DNA of 36,150 nt from positions 1 through 36,150 of the forward strand of contig WGAQ01000164.1 in assembly GCA_015494735.1 (NCBI GenBank), in the 5' to 3' direction. The position numbers and the translations under genes are program-made. Source of the DNA: Caldifarciminota bacterium (lineage in GTDB: Bacteria > Hydrothermota > Hydrothermia > LBFQ01 > DSFT01). Of the stretch, positions 17,449 through 25,034 are shown one piece after another (the first letter of the stretch is position 1; the number at the start of each line of letters is the position of its first letter). The notes under the pieces are model-generated. The model saw nothing but the letters and a program-made list of their open reading frames with translations, was not told where the DNA came from and ran no database searches.

Positions 17449-19170
17449 TTAATACTTCCTTTCCACGGGCTTCCAGTAAAGGACCCTTACGGGTTTGTAA
17501 TCGAATCTGGGCTCATCCTTCTCGGAATCGTAGTATGCGAGGGTGTGCTTGAGCCAGTTCTCGTCGTCCCTCTTCGGAAAGTCTCTGCGGAAGTGGGCTC
17601 CCCTGGATTCCTCCCTGCGTAGGGCCCCCTCCGTGACAACCTCCGCCATATCCAGCAGATTCTTGAGTTCGAAGGCCATCATCAGGTCCGTGTTGTAGGT
17701 AAGGGATTTATCCTTCACGTGTATGTTGCGATAGCGCTTCTTCAACTCCTTTATGGTGTGGAGAGCCTCTTCCAGATTCTGCTTGTCCCTGAATACGCCC
17801 ACTTTGTTGTCCATCGTCCTGTTGAGTTCCCTCTTTATCTGGTACGGGCTTTCGGGACCGTCCTTTGCGAGCATGTCGGTTATCTTCCTGACCTCCGCAT
17901 CTGCCACTTCCTGGGGCAGTTCGCGCAGCTCCTTCTCCTTTGCATACCTTGCCACATCCTTACCCACGAAGTAGCCCCATGCCAGGCACTCCGCCGTGGA
18001 GTTGGAACCCAATCTGTTGGCACCGTGAACGGATACGCATGCGGCCTCTCCCGCGGCCCATATCCCTTCTATTATGGTCCTTCCATCCAGGTCCACATCT
18101 ATTCCGCCCATCGAATAGTGGGATACGGGTCTTATGGGAATGGGCTCCTCTATGGGGTCCACACCGGCGAATTTGATGGCCAGTTCTCTGATGAGGGGCA
18201 GTCTCCGGTTTATCTTCTCTGCGCCCAGGTGCCTCAGATCCAGAAGTACGTAGTCCAGTCCGTATGGTCCTTCGAAGCCCCTCCCTTCCTCGATTTCGGT
18301 CATGATGGAGCGGGAAACGATGTCTCTGGGAGCCAGCTCCATGAACTTGGGAGCATAGCGCTTCATGAATCTCTCGCCCCTGTTGTTGATGAGGTATCCT
18401 CCCTCGCCCCTCGCACCTTCCGTAATCAGTATTCCGCTCGGAATGAGTCCGCTTGGGTGAAACTGGATGAATTCCATGTCCTTGACGGGTATCCCCAGTC
18501 TGTACGCCATGGCCATTCCGTCGCCGGTGGAGGAGATGGATGTGGTGGTGAATCCGTACATCCTGTTCGCTGAACCGGTGGCTATAATCAGCGCTTTCCC
18601 GCGCAGTATGTAGATTTCCCCTTCGGGCATGCTGATGCCGACTAAAGCCCTGAATGTGTTGTCCTGAACCACTATCCCGGTGGCGTAGAATTCGTCGTAT
18701 CGGGTGTATCTGTCCGTGTACTTCTGGAGGGTGTCGTACAGGGTCTGCATCTCGAAGAAGCCGGTCTTATCGGCGGCGAATACGGTGCGGAAGAAGGTGT
18801 GGCCACCGAATGGGCGCTGTGCTATTTTCCCGTCCGGACGCCTGCTCCAGGGAATCCCCCATCTGTCCAGTAGGAGTATCTCGTGGGGCATGCGCTTGAC
18901 GAATTTCCATACGGCATCCTGGTCAGCCAGGAAATCGCTCCCCTTTATGGTATCCCATGCGTGCAGTTCGAAGGAGTCGCCCTCATCCTGCCGCAGCACG
19001 GCAGCAGTCCCACCCTCTGCCGATACCGAGTGGGACCTCATTATCTGAACCTTGGAAACGAGAGCTATGTTCAGCTCCCCCTTTGTCTCCATTGCGATTT
19101 GAAGGGCGGCTCGCAGTCCGGCGAGTCCGGTGCCTAAGATGATGATGTCGTGTTCGATGACTTTCGGCAT
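17449..19170 (-). CDS. sdhA: Succinate dehydrogenase/fumarate reductase flavoprotein subunit
   Basis: IILGTGLAGLRAALQIA, RSHSVSAEGGTAAV, FHPSGLIPSGILITEGARGEGGYLINNRGERFMKRY, SMGGIDVD. Confidence 0.97.
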   Translation of the reverse strand: MPKVIEHDIIILGTGLAGLRAALQIAMETKGELNIALVSKVQIMRSHSVSAEGGTAAVLRQDEGDSFELHAWDTIKGSDFLADQDAVWKFVKRMPHEILLLDRWGIPWSRRPDGKIAQRPFGGHTFFRTVFAADKTGFFEMQTLYDTLQKYTDRYTRYDEFYATGIVVQDNTFRALVGISMPEGEIYILRGKALIIATGSANRMYGFTTTSISSTGDGMAMAYRLGIPVKDMEFIQFHPSGLIPSGILITEGARGEGGYLINNRGERFMKRYAPKFMELAPRDIVSRSIMTEIEEGRGFEGPYGLDYVLLDLRHLGAEKINRRLPLIRELAIKFAGVDPIEEPIPIRPVSHYSMGGIDVDLDGRTIIEGIWAAGEAACVSVHGANRLGSNSTAECLAWGYFVGKDVARYAKEKELRELPQEVADAEVRKITDMLAKDGPESPYQIKRELNRTMDNKVGVFRDKQNLEEALHTIKELKKRYRNIHVKDKSLTYNTDLMMAFELKNLLDMAEVVTEGALRREESRGAHFRRDFPKRDDENWLKHTLAYYDSEKDEPRFDYKPVRVLYWKPVERKY

Positions 19171-19376
19171 TGCAAAATTATAAAGACGGTGGGGCAGTCA
19201 AAATGCACTTCTTATGTCCGAAATGCGGGATGTGCAGGCCTTTACCGGTATGTCAACTCGATTACATGTGAAATAATCTTCACACGCTGAGGTCGATGGT
19301 GGAAGGCACGTCCATGTTTTCGCAAAACTGGACTCCGATTCGAACACCATCCGGACGAAAGTGGTGATTGAGAGCT

Positions 19377-19646
19377 TCAGTACCTTATCTCGAAGTCGTC
19401 GAATTCCTCGTCCGGAGCCACTTCCTCTATATCCATATCTTCCACTATGGCCAGAGGGGGTCCCTCTCTGAGTTTTTCGATGAACTTATCGAGAGCTTCG
19501 GGGCTGCCCTCCGCCACCACCTCGACGATCCCGTCGGGCAGATTCCGGACATACCCCTTTATTCCCAGTTCCAGGGCGGTTCTGCGGGTGAAGAAGCGGT
19601 ATCCGACTCCCTGAACCCTACCCTTCACTATTATTCGGACCCGCAT
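19377..19646 (-). CDS. acyP: Acylphosphatase
   Basis: [47 protein letters not shown]. Confidence 0.96.
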   Translation of the reverse strand: MRVRIIVKGRVQGVGYRFFTRRTALELGIKGYVRNLPDGIVEVVAEGSPEALDKFIEKLREGPPLAIVEDMDIEEVAPDEEFDDFEIRY

Positions 19647-20031
19647 TCAAATCCTCCGCATTCTCGTACCGGGAAGGACATTTGGTCATGAGGGTGTGGG
19701 CATTCACCACCATATGGTTTTTATCGAACTTCCCCTCCGCGATTACCTCGTTTTCCTCCGCAAATGCATCGGGAAGTATGCCCCTGTAAACCACCCTGAT
19801 TTCCTTTCCACCTTCGGTGAGTACGAATTCCACCCTGTCCATATCCTTCTGGACCGAGCCCTTTTTGACTATACCTGTCACCTTTACATCCGCGTTATTG
19901 CGGGGAGGGGATTGTACGATTTCGGAGACCGTGAAGTAATAGACGAAGGACTTCTGGAATCCCGCATATATGACATAGGTCATTCCCAGAAGTATTGCGA
20001 TACCCAGGAAGAGATACTTCAGTTTCTGCAT
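19618..20031 (-). CDS. ccmE: Cytochrome c maturation protein CcmE (heme chaperone), Cys-type
   Basis: N-terminal TM anchor, OB-fold pattern [13 protein letters not shown]...[37 protein letters not shown], and [11 protein letters not shown] with Cys in place of the usual heme-binding His. Confidence 0.88.
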   Translation of the reverse strand: MQKLKYLFLGIAILLGMTYVIYAGFQKSFVYYFTVSEIVQSPPRNNADVKVTGIVKKGSVQKDMDRVEFVLTEGGKEIRVVYRGILPDAFAEENEVIAEGKFDKNHMVVNAHTLMTKCPSRYENAEDLNAGPNNSEG

Positions 20032-20645
20032 TGGTCAAATTTTACAGGAAGGTTTTAAACATGCAATGCCTCTGCGTCCCACCTTCGGACATGAAATTGG
20101 ACATGCAGGGCTCTGGAAGGAGGATAGAGGCGAAGCTCAGTTCGTTTATCGTTGCAGATGTTTTCTCAACGCTCCATTTTTAGGATTCCTCAAAATTAAT
20201 TTCACGTGGGAGTTGAAAAGCAGGTAAACGGTCAAAGCTTTGAAATCTGGCATTATGGAAAAATGGAAAAAGTTAAAACAGTCGAAACTCCGCAGGAGAG
20301 GTTGGAATTGGCCGGAAGGTATCTGGAAGACGCAACGGAAATACTCCAGAAAGCAGGTATCGGCAGTGGGAAAACTTGCTCTCGCCAGGGGACCTGAGGA
20401 GCAAACTGAAAAAGGTCGATATGTATGACTGCTACTTGAAAAGACTGACGAGACCTGGAAAGGCATCCCTCAACCCATAACGGATATTGGAGATGGCAGT
20501 CAGCACCGGATTGTAGGACAGGCAATCTTATTTTTTATACTTGCAAGTGGCACGAACCCGGAGAAAACGATTGTACCTGCGGGATGATGGACTATTGGGG
20601 TCCGGGTCATGACTGGATATTTATCGTTTTACTGTCACCCTTCTC

Positions 20646-22424
20646 TCACGATGCTTCCTTCTTCCTGCGACGTTCTTTCCTTTCCCCCTTTTTCTTCCGG
20701 GTTTTGATGCGCACCATTCTTAATATTTCGTAAATGTCTTCATCGTCCGGATAGAGGAATGTCGTCCTGTCGCTGAGCGACGTTATTTCCATGAGGGGCA
20801 TTATCTTTTCTTCTTCCTCTTCAATTTCCACTTCCCCGGATGATCCCATGCATTTTTCCAGAGCGGATTTCACCTTTTCCTCCCCTTCTTCCACTATCAT
20901 TTCCATCCCCACTATGGTGAACTTCATCTCCGGAAAGTTCTTCAGGTCTTTGAACCGGACATACTTCACGGTAATATGCTTCTCGAGGCATTCCAGGAAG
21001 TTCTGCAACAGAAGCAAACCCTTTACCGTTCTGTAGAAATTGTTCCTGTCTATGCGGGAGCCTATCTCGTTTTCCGTGTGTCTCAGGAGGGCATTGATGT
21101 TGACCTTCTTCAGGGGGTCTGTAATGGTGAAATCCTCCCTGCGCGTTGACGATGCCATACTTATCAATTGCAGCACGATTGAGAGGCCCAGGGTCCTGTG
21201 GAGATTCTTCTTCAGAATTTCAAACATCTTCCTGTGGGACAGTATCCGGTAGTAAGAGTTTTCCAGAAATGTTCTTCCGCAATCCCTGCACCTGTATCTC
21301 TGTACCCCCTCCACTTTCCCGAATCTTATTATATTCGTACTTCCACAGTAGGGACATGTTTTGAGCGTTCCACCCTGCTTTCCGAACCTCTTCGAGAGGG
21401 GGTGGGATACCCATCCGGGCAGGTGATGGACATCGTTCAGATGGTACAGGATAGGCAGGTTGGTGAAGTGCAGGGCATCCGGAACGAAGGGGAATTCCTC
21501 TTTCAGCAGGTCCAGAAGGTCCAGACCTTTACTTTCCATCCACCTACTTGACTTCCTGAGCATGATTTTCAGATACTGATAGATGTACTTGGCTTTCTCC
21601 CCCTTTTCCTGGAGATATTCCTCTGCCCTGGAGAGTACATCGTCTTCCAGAGCGAAGAGCACGAACAGGAGCAGCGCCTCCATATAATAGGCATTCTTCC
21701 TCAACTTTTCCACCCCCATGTACAGGCTCCTGTTCTTTTCTCCGAATGAGGCCCATATACTGTTGACCCTTCCCCCTATCATCAAAGCATACCACAGGGT
21801 TGCCCTCGGAAGAGTGTCCACGACCTGGATTGCGTTTATGAGTTCCGAATAAAGAGACTCCGTATATAGTGAGATTTCAATTCCTGCATTTTGCAATGTG
21901 TAAATTTCATCTATACTTTCCTTTATGGACAGGAATCTGGAGTGCAGGTCTGCGTATTCCGGTTTCTCCTTCAGTATCTCAAGCCCTTTCCCGTCGTTGT
22001 CCATTACGTCATCCGGGTCTATGAGGTGATAGAATAACCGGGCCAGGGCATACCCTATTTCCGATTCCTTCCTGCGGGCCAGATCCATGGCCATTTCCAG
22101 CCACATGGTGGATTGTTCGAAGATGCCCCTGAGGAGGAGGGTGTAGTGAAATGCCCCTGGATTACGTCCGTAAGCGTTTCGCATAATAGGGTCAGCCATG
22201 GCTCGAAATTCCCTGAACCTCCCGGAAAGGCCTGCAAGGTGAAGTATTACGGGACCCAAGAGGGGTGAATCCCTTAGCATCCGGTCGAATATGTAGTGCC
22301 TTGGAGGATGGGCGAACTGGAACCTCCTGAAGGCCTGAATAAGAGGTTTATCAGTCGGGCCATCGCTCAGGAGGGAGTACTCGGCGTAGTACCTGTCTAT
22401 GAGATTGTTTTCCGTAGCGGCCAC
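20646..22424 (-). CDS. Large alpha-helical protein with an internal transposase-type zinc ribbon (InsA/IS1595-like)
   Basis: 592 aa, GTG start; TCPYCGSTNIIRFGKVEGVQRYRCRDCGRTFLENSYY zinc ribbon in the middle; highly basic C-terminal tail KTRKKKGERKERRRKKEAS. Confidence 0.75.
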   Translation of the reverse strand: MAATENNLIDRYYAEYSLLSDGPTDKPLIQAFRRFQFAHPPRHYIFDRMLRDSPLLGPVILHLAGLSGRFREFRAMADPIMRNAYGRNPGAFHYTLLLRGIFEQSTMWLEMAMDLARRKESEIGYALARLFYHLIDPDDVMDNDGKGLEILKEKPEYADLHSRFLSIKESIDEIYTLQNAGIEISLYTESLYSELINAIQVVDTLPRATLWYALMIGGRVNSIWASFGEKNRSLYMGVEKLRKNAYYMEALLLFVLFALEDDVLSRAEEYLQEKGEKAKYIYQYLKIMLRKSSRWMESKGLDLLDLLKEEFPFVPDALHFTNLPILYHLNDVHHLPGWVSHPLSKRFGKQGGTLKTCPYCGSTNIIRFGKVEGVQRYRCRDCGRTFLENSYYRILSHRKMFEILKKNLHRTLGLSIVLQLISMASSTRREDFTITDPLKKVNINALLRHTENEIGSRIDRNNFYRTVKGLLLLQNFLECLEKHITVKYVRFKDLKNFPEMKFTIVGMEMIVEEGEEKVKSALEKCMGSSGEVEIEEEEEKIMPLMEITSLSDRTTFLYPDDEDIYEILRMVRIKTRKKKGERKERRRKKEAS

Positions 22425-22604
22425 TGGAGAAAGTTTAATGGAACTGGATGTTCAACAACAAATAGTGAAAATTCATGTTTCGAATTCCGGGGCATGTTTT
22501 ATGATGGATTTCCGGCATGATGAAGTGTATGTTCTTGAGAAAGAGTAGTGCTATGAGTCCCGCTGGACGGTCTTTTTCCGCTTAACAACAAAATTATTCA
22601 TTTA

Positions 22605-22622
22605 TTGTCACATATTTGACAA
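22605..22622. promoter_or_regulatory. Inverted repeat TTGTCA-N6-TGACAA overlapping candidate -35 (operator-like)
   Basis: TTGTCA (22605-22610) / TGACAA (22617-22622). Overlaps TTGACA 22616-22621, which lies 18 nt upstream of TAAACT 22640-22645. Confidence 0.5.
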
Positions 22623-22651
22623 CAATCATGTTTAGACCTTAAACTTTGAGC

Positions 22652-24031
22652 ATGAGAATGGTGAAACGATTCGACCTGGAAGATGGATTATCGGTAGCAT
22701 TCGTGGAAGGGGATTCCCTGATACCGGATATGGTGGCGTATCCGTCGGTCAGGGACAGGGTCAGGATACTGGAAAGCGGTTCTGTCGGTCGCCTTTACCT
22801 TCTGAATGAAAACGACCTGCCGGTGATAATAATAGACGGAGAAGCGCTGAAGGGTGGAAAACAGAACAGAACCCTTCGATTTACCCTTGTTCTCGGGAAG
22901 GGCAGGCACGAGATTCCAGCCTTCTGTATAGAGAGGGGAAGGTGGGGGAGAAGGAACAGGTACGGGGATTATGAAGAGCGGGAATGGAGGGCAGGTGAGG
23001 AGCTGTGGAATCTGCAGAGGGCCATCGATACGATGGAGCATCTCCGGAGGGTCGTGGAGGAGCTCTGCGGACCTGTCCCTGATCCCCGCGAGCCCTATGC
23101 TTATCTATTCGAACTTTCCAGGCAACTCCGTGATGAAATCGCTTCCGGTGGAAGATACGTGGGGGACCTTGCTCTGCTGGTGAAGATACTCCACCTTCTC
23201 TTCATTTACAGGGGACTGGAAGATGCGACTTTCCTTTACTTTGCCAGCGATGTTCTCGATGAGGTGTTTTATCTGACTGCTGATGAGATGCGGGAAATCC
23301 TGCCCGGGGCCCCTGTACCCGATACGCAGAAGGAGACCATCCTGAGGATGCTGTCGAATGTAGATGATAGGGAGTTTCCGGAGGAGATGAAGAGGGTGAG
23401 GCAGATGCGAATCGAAAAGGACAGCCTGTGCCAGTATGCAAGGGAAGTCCTTGATAGATACAGGCGGTTCTACATGCGCAGAATCGATGAACTTCGTCTG
23501 GAAAGGGATTTGAGGGAAAGGCAATTCTCTCGTACCGGGGTCCTGCCCCATGCCTTCAGAATGATGTACATAGGAGCAGACCAGTCGGATGTGTGGGGGA
23601 CGGTCGACCACTTCATGAGAATGGAGAACGTAATCAACTCCACGGAGGACTTCCTGGAAGTATTCGAAAAGAGGAATAGAAAGGTGGAAATACCCGATGT
23701 GGAGGTCCCGTCCCCTGCCACTTCAGCAGTTTTCATGAAGAGCGGAATCCCTCTGGTCTTCGAGGAGATAGCCAATCCGGAGGCCTTCAGGGACTATTTC
23801 CCCTATCTCCTGCGGTCCTTCATCATGTTCGGGGATTACATGGAACCCGCTTCTGCTATGGGTGTGGAGGAATTCCTGGCGGGTGTGAATAAACCTCACG
23901 GTAATGGGGTTCGGACCTATGAAGTCTCCGGAAACAGGATAATGGAGGCGCCGGGCAGACGGGAGACCTACTACAACGGCACGCTGGCCCACAGGGTTGT
24001 GTACAATGTGAGAGCGGGGAGGATTTTATGA
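22652..24031 (+). CDS. ARPP-1 family domain protein (ARG/Rhodanese/Phosphatase-superfamily-associated)
   Basis: LPVIIIDGEALKGGKQNRTLRFTLVLGKGRHEIPAFCIERGRW: hallmark GE-x-LxGGKQNR...E.P..C.E.GRW signature; C-terminal ...GTLAHRVVYN. Confidence 0.8.
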   Translation: MRMVKRFDLEDGLSVAFVEGDSLIPDMVAYPSVRDRVRILESGSVGRLYLLNENDLPVIIIDGEALKGGKQNRTLRFTLVLGKGRHEIPAFCIERGRWGRRNRYGDYEEREWRAGEELWNLQRAIDTMEHLRRVVEELCGPVPDPREPYAYLFELSRQLRDEIASGGRYVGDLALLVKILHLLFIYRGLEDATFLYFASDVLDEVFYLTADEMREILPGAPVPDTQKETILRMLSNVDDREFPEEMKRVRQMRIEKDSLCQYAREVLDRYRRFYMRRIDELRLERDLRERQFSRTGVLPHAFRMMYIGADQSDVWGTVDHFMRMENVINSTEDFLEVFEKRNRKVEIPDVEVPSPATSAVFMKSGIPLVFEEIANPEAFRDYFPYLLRSFIMFGDYMEPASAMGVEEFLAGVNKPHGNGVRTYEVSGNRIMEAPGRRETYYNGTLAHRVVYNVRAGRIL

Positions 24032-24798
24032 TGCTCCTGCCACTGCTTTTTTCCTGGGAAGAGGTGACCGGCAGGTGGATATGGAACGATGTGGAGGTCA
24101 TATGGGTTTACAGGGAGGGAGAGAGGGAGGATGGCGTTTCCCTCCCCTGGCTGGAATTCATAGACAGAAAGACCGGAAGGGTGCTGATGAAGACGTATCG
24201 ATACGGGGAGGGCATGTCTGCCACGCTCATCGATAGTGTTCTGATAATGGATTTCGATGGGGATGGGGTGGATGAGATTCTCCTTACCTTTTCCTGGCTG
24301 GGCTCTGCGGGATACGAATCCACCTACATAATGGAGAGGAGTGGAGACGGTATAGAAGTGGTCTTCCATGAGGAAACCCATCCCCTGGATACGATAATGG
24401 ATATGGACGGGGATGGGGACCTGGAGCTGGTGATGTCCGGCGGGACCTTCTTCGTCATGACGTGCAATGCATGTAAACCGGTGTATTATCTCGTTTATGC
24501 CTACTCGAACGGAAGGTGGAGGTGCTCCCGCCAGCTGACGATGGATTACAATCTTCGTCATGCGAATGGAAATTATCGATTTTCCCCTTCGGATTCCGTC
24601 ATAGGTGGATACATGTCTCTGCGGGATTTGCAGAGGGTGGCGTTTCTTCTCTATGGAGGCAGGATGGGGGAGGCCAGGAGATTCTTCCTGAGCAGGTGGA
24701 GAGGGGATGGTGCAGAGGAGGGGTGGAGGAGGTTGATGGAAGATGTGGAGAGCAATAGGGTTCTAAGGTGCATCTATCCACAGCGGAGGGAGAGATGA
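24028..24798 (+). CDS. Predicted exported protein with FG-GAP/VCBS-like calcium-binding loops
   Basis: VLIMDFDGDGVDEILLTF and IMDMDGDGDLELVMSGG (DxDGDGxxE loops); ATGA overlap with the upstream ORF. Confidence 0.6.
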   Translation: MMLLPLLFSWEEVTGRWIWNDVEVIWVYREGEREDGVSLPWLEFIDRKTGRVLMKTYRYGEGMSATLIDSVLIMDFDGDGVDEILLTFSWLGSAGYESTYIMERSGDGIEVVFHEETHPLDTIMDMDGDGDLELVMSGGTFFVMTCNACKPVYYLVYAYSNGRWRCSRQLTMDYNLRHANGNYRFSPSDSVIGGYMSLRDLQRVAFLLYGGRMGEARRFFLSRWRGDGAEEGWRRLMEDVESNRVLRCIYPQRRER

Positions 24799-25022
24799 AG
24801 GATTATATATGCCGGAAGTTGCAGTACGAGCTGGAGCGCATGGGCAGGAAACCCCATTACTCGTGCGGGAAAGTGAAGCATTATCTGGAAAGGATTCGCC
24901 GGAGGGGTGAGCCCTGTCTTATGGCTTTTCTGAGGAGGATTCTAAATGCGTGCTCCCGCGGGGATTATGAGGAAGGGATATCTTTCGTAAAGCGTGCAGT
25001 TTCCGGGTGTTGTTTGCGGTAG
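24795..25022 (+). CDS. Small Cys-containing hypothetical protein (75 aa)
   Basis: MKDYICRKLQYELERMGRKPHYSCGKVKHYLERIRRRGEPCLMAFLRRILNACSRGDYEEGISFVKRAVSGCCLR; ATGA overlap with the upstream ORF. Confidence 0.5.
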   Translation: MKDYICRKLQYELERMGRKPHYSCGKVKHYLERIRRRGEPCLMAFLRRILNACSRGDYEEGISFVKRAVSGCCLR

Positions 25023-25034
25023 TAAAATTTCCCC

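Noticed and set aside
17719-18573. 284-aa plus-strand ORF
   Set aside because: Antisense to sdhA.
20646-22424. Calling the zinc-ribbon gene an insertion sequence
   Set aside because: No DDE catalytic domain, terminal inverted repeats or target-site duplication could be recognised.
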